Positions 44,305-53,112 of a stretch of DNA of 64,000 nt are shown here, piece after piece (position 1 is the stretch's first letter; each line of letters opens with the position of its first letter). This stretch comes from CAZAKZ01 sp964485695. GTDB lineage: Bacteria; Planctomycetota; JAFGQW01. The stretch is from positions 1 to 64,000 of the forward strand of contig CAZAKZ010000009.1 in NCBI GenBank assembly GCA_964485695.1. Reading direction: 5' to 3'. Position numbers and translations under genes: made by a program. The notes under the pieces are model-generated. The model saw only the letters and a program-made list of their open reading frames with translations, made no database searches and was not told the origin of the DNA.

Positions 44305-46470
44305 ATGGTTGGGTCTCCCCGAGCCGCGGTTATTATTCTTCTCTTTGTTTCTGCAGTCCTCTCCACGGAAATCCAGGGTCAGCAAGATCGATCCTGGCAA
44401 TCCCTCAAGAACGAGATCGCTCAATCACAGGCGAGGGCCGTCCAGTGCATCCGCAGGGCACAGAAGGAAGACGGGAGCTTCCATTCGAGGCTCTCGAAGA
44501 ACTACCCGACCGGGGTTGCATCGCTCTGCTTGCTTGCCCTGCTGGAAGCAGGGGTCTCCTCCGAGGACACGAACGTCCGGAAGGCGCTCGATTTCATCCT
44601 CCAGCGTCCACCGAGGAAGACCTACAGCACCGCCTTTCGCATCATGGCCCTGGATGCGCTCAGGAACAAGAAAGTCCAGATGGAAGAGGACATCCGGGCG
44701 TCGGCAACCTGGCTCGTTAATAACTTCAGGAGCAAGGGGGACGTCAACCGGGGAGACATCGGCTGGGCATATCCCGAGGGCAGACCGGATCTGTCCATCA
44801 TCCAGCAAGCCGCCTTTGCCCTGCACCTCGCCGGGAAGTACGGTTTTGTATTCAAGAAGGAGAACTGGAGGAAGCTCGCAAAACAGGTGATGCGGTACCA
44901 GAACAAGGACGGCGGCTTCGGATACCATCCCCGGAGATCCTCCACGGGTTCCATGACCTCGGCCGCCATCACGGTCCTCATCCTGTGCGAGAAGAATGGA
45001 AAGGCGCCGGGCGTTCGTGCGCCCATCAACCGCGGATGGGACTACCTGGAGAAACGCTTCGTGCCCTATGTGCATTTCGAGGAGAAAACCTATACGTACA
45101 AGCATTACGTCTACTACCTGGCGTCCCTGGAGCGGGCCTGCGCGCTCGGAGAGAGAAAGACGCTCCTCGGCCAGCACTGGTACCAGGATTGCGCAAGGGA
45201 ACTCGTGAAGGCACAGGGAGACGGTGGAGGCTGGTTCTTTGATATATCCGATACGGCTCTGGGACTTCTCTTCCTCGGCAGAGCCGGGCACAAAGCTATC
45301 GGAGCCGGGTATGAAGCCGTGGTGAAAGGAGACGTGGAGGTCTATCGTCATCCAAGCAGACCCGGGCGAGGAGTCCCCTTTGTCAAGAACTGGTTGATCG
45401 TGGGTCCGTTCGAGAGCAGGTCGGGCGTTGGCCTGGAGGCGTCTCACATCGACGAGGCCGGTTTCGGATCCGCTGGATTCAAGTCATCCGGTAGCCTGCG
45501 GACGAAGAAATTGAGAAGCACCTCCAGGTTCATCGACTTGAAAACGGCGTGCTGGGGAGATCGAGGATCCGCAGCGTATGCCTACACCTGTTTCGACCTG
45601 AAGGAGAAGACTACCGTCTGTTTCTGGTTCACCCCCGACGACTGCTCCCGCATGTGGATCGACGGCAAGGTCGTGGGTGACTTTCATCTGATGTCCTGGA
45701 TGTTTCCCGACAAGTATTGCATCCGAAGGACGCTCGAAAAGGGAAAGCACCGGCTGCTGGTGAAGGTCGCCGACCTCGGTGGAGGCTGGGGGTTCATTCT
45801 CAGGATCTGCCACGAAAATGGGAGGCCGATTGCACGGCTGGTGCCGCACATCGACCGGCAAGGCCCGACGGACCGGGAGTTCTTCGATGCCGGGGCCGAC
45901 AACCGATCCCTGAAGGAGGCCTTTGCCCTGATCCCGGTGGACGAGAAGCCCGAACTGAAGTTCAGCACCGAGAAGGACCTGGACCGCACCTACTTCCTGA
46001 GGAGCTGGCACAGGATTCCTTTCACCCGGATCAAGGACGCCAAGGGATTGAAGGGAGCACGTCCGCCCTCCGGGGCAAAGGGGGTGATCTGCGTTCATCC
46101 ACCTCATCAGAGGGGATCTGCTCTGATACTCAGGAAGATCAAGATCAAATCCAGGAAAGCGAAAGTGGTGGCGAGAATTGCTGCCTGTGCTCCCGACCAC
46201 TTTGCGGAAGCGGATTTCAAGGCGCGCCTCGGGGTCTACACCATTCACGAGGGCCAGACGAAATGGTTCGGGGCGTTCCAATCCGTCTCGGCCACCGACA
46301 AATCGGGCAAATCAGGCCCGGTGGGATGGATCGAGATCCGGGGGGATCTTGCAGGATACGCGGGAAAGGAAGTCCTTCTCGTCCTCGAGTGTGCGGCCGG
46401 AGGATCCTGGCATCCATGGCACAACGAGTTCGCCTTCATCGACGAGTTCTCAGTGAAGAACAACAGGTAA
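44305..46470 (+). CDS. Secreted alpha/alpha-toroid (squalene-cyclase-like) protein with PA14/CBM-like domains
   Basis: The product has 721 residues from ATG 44305, with GGAG eight bases upstream. The signal is VGSPRAAVIILLFVSAVLS. Residues about 30-330 form an (alpha/alpha)6 toroid of prenyltransferase/squalene-oxidase repeats (QKEDGSFHSRLS, YQNKDGGFGYHPRRSSTGSMTSAAI, AQGDGGGWFFDISDTALGLLFL). No DxDD cyclase motif was seen, so it is unlikely to be a terpene cyclase. Residues about 365-530 look PA14-like (VKNWLIVGPFESRSG, VCFWFTPDDCSRMWIDGKVVGDF, GKHRLLVKVADLGGGWGFILRI). The last 170 are another beta-sandwich (VGWIEIRGDLAGYAGKEVLLVLECAAGG). The segment YYLASLERACALGERKTLLG is shared with the 54785 protein. 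Confidence 0.8.
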   Translation: MVGSPRAAVIILLFVSAVLSTEIQGQQDRSWQSLKNEIAQSQARAVQCIRRAQKEDGSFHSRLSKNYPTGVASLCLLALLEAGVSSEDTNVRKALDFILQRPPRKTYSTAFRIMALDALRNKKVQMEEDIRASATWLVNNFRSKGDVNRGDIGWAYPEGRPDLSIIQQAAFALHLAGKYGFVFKKENWRKLAKQVMRYQNKDGGFGYHPRRSSTGSMTSAAITVLILCEKNGKAPGVRAPINRGWDYLEKRFVPYVHFEEKTYTYKHYVYYLASLERACALGERKTLLGQHWYQDCARELVKAQGDGGGWFFDISDTALGLLFLGRAGHKAIGAGYEAVVKGDVEVYRHPSRPGRGVPFVKNWLIVGPFESRSGVGLEASHIDEAGFGSAGFKSSGSLRTKKLRSTSRFIDLKTACWGDRGSAAYAYTCFDLKEKTTVCFWFTPDDCSRMWIDGKVVGDFHLMSWMFPDKYCIRRTLEKGKHRLLVKVADLGGGWGFILRICHENGRPIARLVPHIDRQGPTDREFFDAGADNRSLKEAFALIPVDEKPELKFSTEKDLDRTYFLRSWHRIPFTRIKDAKGLKGARPPSGAKGVICVHPPHQRGSALILRKIKIKSRKAKVVARIAACAPDHFAEADFKARLGVYTIHEGQTKWFGAFQSVSATDKSGKSGPVGWIEIRGDLAGYAGKEVLLVLECAAGGSWHPWHNEFAFIDEFSVKNNR

Positions 46471-46503
46471 CGGATCATGGAGAGGGTGGAAGGCGCAAGA
46501 CCG

Positions 46504-46608
46504 TCATTGCAGGAATACCAGGTAACAAACCACAGCCGCGATCACGATCAGGGCGGGGATGAGGTACTTCCGGTACTTGACGGTCCAGAGGACCCACTTC
46601 ATCTTCAT
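46504..46608 (-). CDS. 34-residue single-span membrane protein, DUF5989-like
   Basis: ATG 46608 (or 46602, since the frame reads MKMKW) follows GGGAG at ten bases and runs to TGA 46504. A basic, aromatic N-terminus (KWVLWTVKYRKY) is followed by one strong membrane helix (LIPALIVIAAVVCYLVFLQ). The pattern of a Trp/Lys/Arg-rich head and IP-aliphatic helix resembles DUF5989 peptides found beside polysaccharide-export genes, though it is shorter than those I know. It lies antisense in the 359-base gap between two plus-strand genes. The remainder of that gap (46609-46767) shows no gene. Confidence 0.55.
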   Translation of the reverse strand: MKMKWVLWTVKYRKYLIPALIVIAAVVCYLVFLQ

Positions 46609-46767
46609 GCGTAGTCTCCCGCTTGCACGCCTGACTGAAAAGCAAGTTCTGCTCAATTATAGGTGCATTCGACCTCTTTCAAGGACTTGAAAGGGGCCGG
46701 ATGCCCCCTGATCCGAGCATTCACTCCTTTTCAGCCCGAACAGAGACGCGAACCGCCCCGTCCCGTG

Positions 46768-46773
46768 TATAAT
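46768..46773 (+). promoter_or_regulatory. -10 box (TATAAT) of the 46830 gene
   Basis: A perfect TATAAT lies 56 bases before the ATG. The expected -35 region (46745-46750, GACGCG) is poor, so an activator may be needed. Confidence 0.4.
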
Positions 46774-46829
46774 GGCGAAAGCCACTGGGGAAGGAAATCG
46801 GATCCCTCACGATTCCGGGAGGACTTGAA

Positions 46830-48101
46830 ATGAAATCCATCCTCCGGGCAGGATGCCTGCCCGCTCTGCTCGTGCTCGTGCTGACCTCCGGCCTGGCCGC
46901 CCAGGGCGCCGGAGACATCATCACCGTGGATATCCAATCGGGCGTCGTGCTGACCGCCCCGCGCGGGGGCACGGTGACGACCCTGGTCACGCTGCCCCTG
47001 GGCCTCACGTACGGCCCCCTCACGGCCGGCCTGGGCGACGCCTCGGCCCTGGCCATCGGCACCTTCATCGGCGGCATCGATCGCAACTTCGTATTCCGGG
47101 TCGATGCCTCGGGCATCACGACGCTCACCACCTACATGATGGTACCCACGTACGCCGCGGACGTGGATCTGGACGATGCCGGGGATCTCCTGATGCTTGG
47201 AAACCGGAGCTACGGCCGGAGCGGTCTCTACCGGGCCCCGCTCTCGGGCACCTCCTCCATGAACCTGGTGGCGCTCTGGCCCAAGGGCCTGGCCGAGCCC
47301 CTGGCCTTCACTGAGGACATCGACTCCGGCGACTGGTGGGTGGTGGACCAGGCCGGGATGCTCCACATGCTGACCCGGAGCGGCGGCGCCCTGCTCTCCA
47401 TTGCACACACCGGCGCGACCTCGCTCCGGTCCAGCGACCTGGTCATGGATCCGGTCACCGGGGACGTGCTCATCACGTCGGGATTCAGCCTGCTCAGGTA
47501 CGAACCGGCCCGGAAAAAGATGTCCACCGTAATCTACCTGGGCGTTCCCCAGGGCGGGTCCGAGGCCATGGGCCTGTGCTTCGATGATGCCACGCGGGGC
47601 TACCTCTTCTCGTACTGGATGGGATTCGGGCCGGGCATGTTCGGATTCGTCCAGGAGCTGGACGCCGTGGGCAAGACCGTGCGCACCACCGCACTCGGAT
47701 CGCCGAAAAACCCGCGCAACGTGACCGCGGCCTGGGGCCGCGCTTTCCTGCCGCTCTCGGCACCGGAGGTGGGGAAATCCTACCGGGTGGCGCTCCGGTC
47801 CCGCCCCGACGCGCGCAAGGTCTACCGGACAGCCCTTGCCTTCAGCAGCCGGCCGGGAATCCCCACCCCCCTGGGGCCGGTGCCCCTGAATCCCGACGCG
47901 CTCTTTTATCTCTCCATGTCGGGCGTTCCGATGTTCCGCGGCTTCAACGGGATGCTGGACACGACCGGGGGTTCCATGCTGGCCGTGGACATCCCGCCCG
48001 CGGGCAGTCTGCGGGGGATCCGGATCCTGATGGCGTGCGTGGTGGTGGACACCCAGGGATTCCGGCGCATCCTGGGGCCGCACCCGTTCACGATCCGGTA
48101 G
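46830..48101 (+). CDS. Secreted propeller protein with shared C-terminal domain
   Basis: The product has 423 residues. ATG 46830 follows GGAGG at seven bases. The signal is MKSILRAGCLPALLVLVLTSGLAAQ. Residues about 27-300 form NHL-like propeller strands (GDIITVDIQSGVVLTAPRGG, YAADVDLDDAGDLLMLGNRS, SGDWWVVDQAGMLHMLTRSG, SSDLVMDPVTGDVLITSGFS, GLCFDDATRGYLFSYW). The last roughly 105 residues are the shared domain: RTALAFSSRPGIPTPLGPVPLNPDALFYLSM, FRGFNGMLDTTGGSMLAV, DIPPAGSLRGIRILMACVVV. Its domain order matches the 32283 protein, including the linker (LPLSAPEVGKSYRVAL against ITIPEDAGKTYVMAV), so the two are paralogues. Function is unknown. Confidence 0.82.
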   Translation: MKSILRAGCLPALLVLVLTSGLAAQGAGDIITVDIQSGVVLTAPRGGTVTTLVTLPLGLTYGPLTAGLGDASALAIGTFIGGIDRNFVFRVDASGITTLTTYMMVPTYAADVDLDDAGDLLMLGNRSYGRSGLYRAPLSGTSSMNLVALWPKGLAEPLAFTEDIDSGDWWVVDQAGMLHMLTRSGGALLSIAHTGATSLRSSDLVMDPVTGDVLITSGFSLLRYEPARKKMSTVIYLGVPQGGSEAMGLCFDDATRGYLFSYWMGFGPGMFGFVQELDAVGKTVRTTALGSPKNPRNVTAAWGRAFLPLSAPEVGKSYRVALRSRPDARKVYRTALAFSSRPGIPTPLGPVPLNPDALFYLSMSGVPMFRGFNGMLDTTGGSMLAVDIPPAGSLRGIRILMACVVVDTQGFRRILGPHPFTIR

Positions 48102-48178
48102 CGGGGAACCGGAGGGAAAACCAGGTACCCCGTCGCCTCGGTCCTTACAGCGGGGATTGACAGGACGTATTCCATTCC

Positions 48179-49702
48179 ATGATCATGCCTATCCCGTCAG
48201 ACAAGAGGATCCCGGAGTCTCACTCGAGCCACTCCGGGAGGAAGCTTCGCTTTTTCATCTGCCTGATCATCTATGCGGTTCTGGTCGGCTGGTTTTTGTA
48301 CTGGCCCTACACGGGAGACGGCGACTCTGCACTTCACTACTTGAATATCCGGGAGGCAAGCGTCAATCCGGTCGCAATGCTCCACCCCTGGGCACGCCCG
48401 CTGTTCGTCCTGGTCATGCTCCTCCCGGCGATGGCCGGCGTCGTCGCCCTGCATGCTTTTGCCGCGGGTCTCAGTGTCCTTCTGGTCTGGCAGACCATGA
48501 GATTGGCAGATGACTTGGAGATCCCCAACAGCACGCTCGCCGGCCCCCTGGTGATCATGCAACCGCTGGCCTTTGCGCTGGCCAGCGACTTCATGACCGA
48601 GATCCCCATGGCGCTCGGAATCGTGCTGGCGATTCGGCTCTGGTCAGCGCATCGCAGGACCGCCTCCTGTATTTTGGTCTCGCTACTTCCCCTGGTTCGC
48701 CCGGAAGGATTCATTCTGGCTTCCGCATGGGGAATCATCGTCCTCGTTACACCCACTCCCGGTTCGGCATGGCGAGCACGTCTGCTTCAATGCCTGTGCC
48801 TGGGTGTGGGATTGGCCAGCTGGACCCTCGCCAGCTGGGTCCTGGCCGGCAATCCACTCTACTGGTTGGACAGCTGGTCCTGGCCTGCTTCAAGCTATGA
48901 ATCGTACGGACAGGGTTCTCTGTTCTACCATGTTGAACAATGGCCGAAGTACTGCGGCGAGTTTCTTTTTGTGCTCTTCGTTGTGGGGCTCCCATGGTCC
49001 GTGCGTTTCTCGATGCGGCTGCCCTGGATCGTCTGGGCCCTTGTTCTGGGGGTACACAGTTTCCTGTGGTGGCAAGGTCTGTTCGCATCGCTGGGCCTCA
49101 TGAGGATCCTGGTCACAACGAGTCCAATCACTGCACTCGTCTGCCTCCATGGCTGGAACGCCTTTGGGCGTTTCGCTTCCCGCGCAGGGATGTCCAGACG
49201 CAAGCGAAAATTGAGCGCTACTGTGATCCTGGTGATAGCCGGCTTCATTCCTCTTCAACAATACTATGCCGTCCCCGAACATCATCGTTGCCATGTCATC
49301 CGTCAGGTAGCGAACTTCATCCGGGAACACCACCTGCTGGAAAGTAGACCGAGGTTTTTTGCAGGGGATGAAATCCTGATCGCCGAGCTCGATTTTCCGC
49401 CCTCGAGCAACTTGCCTGTTCCCAACATCTGGGGTCGCACAGAGCAGCTTCGATTGCTTGCTGGCTTGCCGCAAGGTACGGTGGGCGTATGGGACAACCA
49501 GCGAGGGGAAATGTGGCGCGAGGTAAGGATAAAGGACTTTCCGAAAATAGGGTATGAAATCATCCACCGTGTGGATCAAACCATACGCATATTCTATTTC
49601 GGTCTTCTGATGCCCTCATCTCGTATTGAACGTCAACACTACGTTGTGCTGCGCAAGGTCTCTTTTCCGGGGGTGGTTTCACCGGATCTCAAAGAAGAGT
49701 AA
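48179..49702 (+). CDS. Polytopic GT-C-like glycosyltransferase (PMT/ArnT-like)
   Basis: The product has 507 residues from ATG 48179; ATG 48185 is equally possible, and neither has a clear ribosome site. Helices begin at about residue 23 (LRFFICLIIYAVLVGWFLYWPY), followed by the acidic first loop TGDGDSALHYLNIREASVNPVAMLHPWARPLF. That loop is characteristic of GT-C enzymes such as GT39 and GT83, whose acidic residue activates a lipid-linked donor. About 10 helices reach to residue 375. The C-terminal 130 residues form a soluble extracytoplasmic domain (RPRFFAGDEILIAELDFPPSSNLPVPNIWGR). Donor and acceptor are unknown. G+C is somewhat lower than in neighbours. Confidence 0.7.
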   Translation: MIMPIPSDKRIPESHSSHSGRKLRFFICLIIYAVLVGWFLYWPYTGDGDSALHYLNIREASVNPVAMLHPWARPLFVLVMLLPAMAGVVALHAFAAGLSVLLVWQTMRLADDLEIPNSTLAGPLVIMQPLAFALASDFMTEIPMALGIVLAIRLWSAHRRTASCILVSLLPLVRPEGFILASAWGIIVLVTPTPGSAWRARLLQCLCLGVGLASWTLASWVLAGNPLYWLDSWSWPASSYESYGQGSLFYHVEQWPKYCGEFLFVLFVVGLPWSVRFSMRLPWIVWALVLGVHSFLWWQGLFASLGLMRILVTTSPITALVCLHGWNAFGRFASRAGMSRRKRKLSATVILVIAGFIPLQQYYAVPEHHRCHVIRQVANFIREHHLLESRPRFFAGDEILIAELDFPPSSNLPVPNIWGRTEQLRLLAGLPQGTVGVWDNQRGEMWREVRIKDFPKIGYEIIHRVDQTIRIFYFGLLMPSSRIERQHYVVLRKVSFPGVVSPDLKEE

Positions 49703-49739
49703 CAATCGATCAGTGGATGATCATGGAAGCACTACGGGC

Positions 49740-49791
49740 AAAAAAAGAGACCGGCGTTCGCCTCGAGTTTGGAGGTGAGAAGAACACCGGT
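49740..49791 (-). terminator. Rho-independent terminator of the 50134 gene
   Basis: Read on the minus strand, ACCGGTGTTC (49791-49782) pairs with GAACGCCGGT (49759-49750) with one G-T wobble. The T-rich tail TCTCTTTTTTT ends at 49740. It lies 29 bases beyond the stop of the small minus-strand gene. Confidence 0.75.
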
Positions 49792-49819
49792 CCGAATCGA
49801 ACAAGGTCAGGAAAAGAAG

Positions 49820-50134
49820 TCAGGGTTGGGTATCGAAAAGAAGGGATTCCAGTCGTTTCTCCTCTTCGGCCTGGACCACGTAGGTGGTGACGGTTTCGTA
49901 CTCGGTGAAGACCCAGAACCGCTGGCCGAAGCTGGATTGGTGGATCGAGAAGTGACGGGCCCAAGCTCCGACGCTTCGTTCCAGATCGGTCCAGTCCTTT
50001 TCCGGCAGGTCCCCGATCTCCCGGCGTGCATGGCTGCGAAACGCGTCCAGCAGGTCATCCATGGGGATGTTTTCCCGCGTCCTGGCGGATACCAGGATGT
50101 GCTCCATGCGCAGGGTGGGTGAATCCTCGTTCAT
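49820..50134 (-). CDS. Small cytoplasmic hypothetical protein
   Basis: The product has 104 residues. ATG 50134 has GGGGGA about ten bases upstream. It has neither signal peptide nor membrane segment. It is acidic and helical at first (RTRENIPMDDLLDAFRSHARREIGDL), then rich in aromatic residues (WARHFSIHQSSFGQRFWVFTEYETVTTYVV). A good terminator follows, so it is probably a genuine single-gene transcript. No family was recognised. Confidence 0.6.
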   Translation of the reverse strand: MNEDSPTLRMEHILVSARTRENIPMDDLLDAFRSHARREIGDLPEKDWTDLERSVGAWARHFSIHQSSFGQRFWVFTEYETVTTYVVQAEEEKRLESLLFDTQP

Positions 50135-50182
50135 GCGTTCGAGGTCCCCCTTTCCGGTCAGGTTCTTCCTGCCACAAAATAA

Positions 50183-50213
50183 TGTCTCCGGTGTTAGCCG
50201 GACACCGGAGACA
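50183..50213. repeat. Perfect 12-bp hairpin in divergent region
   Basis: TGTCTCCGGTGT at 50183-50194 and its exact complement at 50202-50213 enclose a 7-base loop. It lies 49 bases upstream of the minus-strand start at 50134. It could be an operator, an RNA hairpin in that gene's leader, or a small REP-type element. Confidence 0.5.
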
Positions 50214-50311
50214 CAGATACGAGAAAAGCATAGCTTGGGATCTGATTCATCCTGTATTCCCTCCAGGCTCCCTCAGAAAAGAGCTCGACCCGCTTTGCAT
50301 CCCTATCGACT

Positions 50312-50327
50312 GTTTTATTAATAAAAC
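50312..50327. repeat. 16-bp AT-rich palindrome upstream of the 50470 operon
   Basis: GTTTTATTAATAAAAC is perfectly self-complementary and lies in an unusually AT-rich stretch of the 335-base divergent gap (50135-50469). It may be an operator or UP-like element for the glycosylation operon. I see no gene in the gap. Confidence 0.4.
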
Positions 50328-50469
50328 ATATGTATTGGAAGTCAAACAAAAAACAGGGATATTTTTGCGCGGTTGTCGGGGCCCCTCTGCTCAACCTCCG
50401 GAATGACCGCTTCCCCTGGGCCGGGCGGCTGCGGATAATACGCCTTTTCCGGAAATCCCGAGGACACGA

Positions 50470-53112
50470 ATGGTGAACCTCTCAAACTCCAGGACCTGGC
50501 TGGTCTGGGTCGTCCTCCCGGCCGTGGTGTTCCTCTCCTTTGGAGGCACCCTCTGGAGCGGCTTCGTGTACGACGACGTGAAACTGATCGTGGAAGGCGA
50601 TGCGCTCAAAGCCCTGATGGCCGGCGCCCCCGGCCCGGACGTGTTCTTCTCGGACTTTGCTCGCCTGGGAACCCGGGAGGAAGGCGTCGATGGCGGACAG
50701 CGTCTGGGCTACTTCAGGCCGGTCATCGTCATGAGCTACGTGGTGGACGCCTGGTTCTGGTCCGACATCGGGCCCCCTCCTCCGGGCGAATCCTCGAGGC
50801 CCGGGAGCCTCCGGTGGGACAGCCTCAATCCCGTGGGGTTCCACCTCACCAACCTGCTGATCCATCTGGTGAATTGCCTCCTGGTCTTTCGCATCGTCCT
50901 CACCCTGATCCGGGGGCGACTTGCAGCCCTTGTGATCGGCGTGCTCTTTGCCGCCCATCCCATCCACGCCGAAAACGTCTGCTGGATCGCGGGCCGCACC
51001 GACGTCCTTGCCGGCACCTTCTTCTTTCTGGCCTTCTGGCTCTACCTGCGGCACCGGAAGTCCGGAGCGCGGCCAACCCACGTCCTGTCCCTGGTCGCCT
51101 TCGCCCTGGGCCTGTTGACCAAGGAATCGGTCCTGGTGCTGCCGCTCACGCTTCTGGCCCTGGAAGGAATCCTCCCCCACCCCCGTGGCCTCTCCCGGAG
51201 CAAGGCCATCCTGGCAACGTGGCCCTACCTGGCCGGATTCTTCATCTACTTCCTGCTGCGACTCCTCCTTTGGCCGGCCGGGACAGGTGACAACTTCCTC
51301 GATCCCGGTACCCTCGAGCCTCTGTCCGTGTTCACCCTGGCCGTCACCTTCCTCGAGGCCGGCGCCTGGTACCTGGGCAAGTGCATCTGGCCCTTCCCCC
51401 TGAATCCGTACGCGGACGTTTCCTTCCTAGACGCAGCCGCAGTGGGGACATGGCTTCCCTTCTGCCTCCTCCACCTCGCCCTGGTGCTCCCGGCCCTCTA
51501 CCTAATCCTGCGGAAGCGGGCCGTATGGATCGCCTATTCCATCACGGCGTTCTATCTGTCCCTGGCGCCTCTGAGCTGCCTCCTTCCCGGTACTCGCCTG
51601 GCCCGGTTTGCCGAGGACCAGGCGTTCCCCGTGGCCGAGCGGTTCCTCTACCTCCCCAGCTTCTTCGTTCTCCTCGCCCTTACGCACCTGGGGAAGCACC
51701 TCGGCCGAAGGCCGGCCCTTGCCACCGTCGGGATCCTGGCCGGGGTCTGCACCCTCGTGAACGGAGTGCGCTGCAGCCACTACCGCGACAACCTTTCCTT
51801 CTTCCAGGCCGCGGTGGAGGCCGCGCCGCAAAGCGTACGCATGCACACGGGTCTCGGATTCCAGCTCCTGGACCGGTACGACATGGAACAAGCCCTCCGG
51901 CATTTTGTCCGCGCCCGCCACCTCGTCCACGACGTGCACCAGCGAACGTGCTACCCCCCCGTCCAGGCGGGTCTGGCCGCGGCGTACCGCATGCAGGGGG
52001 ATTCCAGCAAGGTCTTCAAGGCCCTGGAAGCTGCGCTCCGGCAAGAGCCCGGAAACATGTCGAATGCCCTGAACCTGGCTGTGTACGCGTGGAACGAGGC
52101 CATCCTCCATATGGACGTGGCCCGCATCCAGTTCGCCCTGGAGATGGCCAGACGCGCCGTGGGCCAGGCGCCCGAACATCCGCTGGCCCGGAAAATCCTG
52201 GACCAGATCCGTCGGACCCGGGCCGCCTGGAACCTATATTTCGTGGAGAAGCACCGCGACGACGCCACCCTCACCCGCCTGGGCAAGACCTTCTTCGTGC
52301 CCGCCATGAGCGCCCTGGAGGACCCGGGCGGCCCCCGGTTCTCCGACGCCCTGAAGCTCCTCCGCAGCGGTCTCCGCCACACGGGGGTCCCGGAGGAAAA
52401 GCGCGGAGACATGCCGCGAACCCTGGAGTTGAGGGAGCGCCTGAAGACCCGGTTCGAGGAGGTCCTCGATCGCGCCCGCCTCACGTACGGCCGCCTCCTT
52501 GAGCGCCATCCAGAAAGCGCTGCCCTCTATTACCTGCTCGGGGAGGTGCACGGTGCGGCGTGGCGCCGGACCGGAGAAGCGCACCACCGGGACGCAGCCC
52601 TCGAGGCCTATCTGGAATGTGCGAGGAGAGAACCCGGCCACGTGCAGGCCGTGCTGGGCGCCGGCCGGATCCTCGTGGGCCTGGATCGCCACGACGAGGC
52701 CATGGCCCTGGTGAGGGCCGGCGTGGAGGATGGGCTCACACAAAAATACCTGGGGACCTGGCCCGTACCGCTGCAGCCCAGAAAGACCCTGGACATCGTC
52801 GGAAACGTGGCGGCCCGGCCGGGCCTCCCCGCGAAGTGGAGGGTCCTGGCCGGAGAGCAGATCCAGAAGATCCTCCGATGCGTGGAGGAGCGGGCCCGGA
52901 CCACGGACAGCGGGAGAAACGCGGATCAGTGGAACGAGGCGGGATGGTTCCGGGTCTATGCCGGCCGCATGCTCGGGCGGCCGGACCTGACCGAGGCAGC
53001 CCTCCAGGCCTTCCAGAAAGCCCTGGACATCGATGCCCGCCACCCCGGAGCAAAGCAGAACCTGAAAGATCTCCAAAAACAACTATCCACAGCGAACAAG
53101 GAGAAGGAATGA
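50470..53112 (+). CDS. TMTC-like O-mannosyltransferase-type membrane protein with TPR domain
   Basis: The product has 880 residues from ATG 50470. About 11-12 helices occupy residues 10-430. The early acidic loop FVYDDVKLIVEG carries the DD pair of GT-C catalytic sites. The TMTC-type signatures RPVIVMSYVVDAWFW, HLTNLLIHLVNCLLVFR, HPIHAENVCWIAGRTDVLAGTFFF and GLLTKESVLVLPLTLL are clear. Residues about 440-880 are TPR-like helices (MHTGLGFQLLDRYDMEQALRHFVRARHL; ALEAYLECARREPGHVQAVLGAGRIL; ALQAFQKALDIDARHPGAKQNL). TMTC proteins transfer mannose from polyprenyl-phosphate mannose to Ser/Thr of exported proteins; the same role here is inferred. Its stop overlaps the peptidase start (ATGA). Confidence 0.85.
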   Translation: MVNLSNSRTWLVWVVLPAVVFLSFGGTLWSGFVYDDVKLIVEGDALKALMAGAPGPDVFFSDFARLGTREEGVDGGQRLGYFRPVIVMSYVVDAWFWSDIGPPPPGESSRPGSLRWDSLNPVGFHLTNLLIHLVNCLLVFRIVLTLIRGRLAALVIGVLFAAHPIHAENVCWIAGRTDVLAGTFFFLAFWLYLRHRKSGARPTHVLSLVAFALGLLTKESVLVLPLTLLALEGILPHPRGLSRSKAILATWPYLAGFFIYFLLRLLLWPAGTGDNFLDPGTLEPLSVFTLAVTFLEAGAWYLGKCIWPFPLNPYADVSFLDAAAVGTWLPFCLLHLALVLPALYLILRKRAVWIAYSITAFYLSLAPLSCLLPGTRLARFAEDQAFPVAERFLYLPSFFVLLALTHLGKHLGRRPALATVGILAGVCTLVNGVRCSHYRDNLSFFQAAVEAAPQSVRMHTGLGFQLLDRYDMEQALRHFVRARHLVHDVHQRTCYPPVQAGLAAAYRMQGDSSKVFKALEAALRQEPGNMSNALNLAVYAWNEAILHMDVARIQFALEMARRAVGQAPEHPLARKILDQIRRTRAAWNLYFVEKHRDDATLTRLGKTFFVPAMSALEDPGGPRFSDALKLLRSGLRHTGVPEEKRGDMPRTLELRERLKTRFEEVLDRARLTYGRLLERHPESAALYYLLGEVHGAAWRRTGEAHHRDAALEAYLECARREPGHVQAVLGAGRILVGLDRHDEAMALVRAGVEDGLTQKYLGTWPVPLQPRKTLDIVGNVAARPGLPAKWRVLAGEQIQKILRCVEERARTTDSGRNADQWNEAGWFRVYAGRMLGRPDLTEAALQAFQKALDIDARHPGAKQNLKDLQKQLSTANKEKE

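Noticed and set aside
44305..46470. Calling the toroid protein a squalene or terpene cyclase
   Set aside because: The protein is exported, lacks DxDD, and carries PA14/CBM-like domains; only the repeat fold is shared.
48157..48185. TTGACA plus TGATCA at 17-base spacing as a promoter
   Set aside because: The -10 match is poor and would place the transcript start after the predicted ATG of the gene it should serve.
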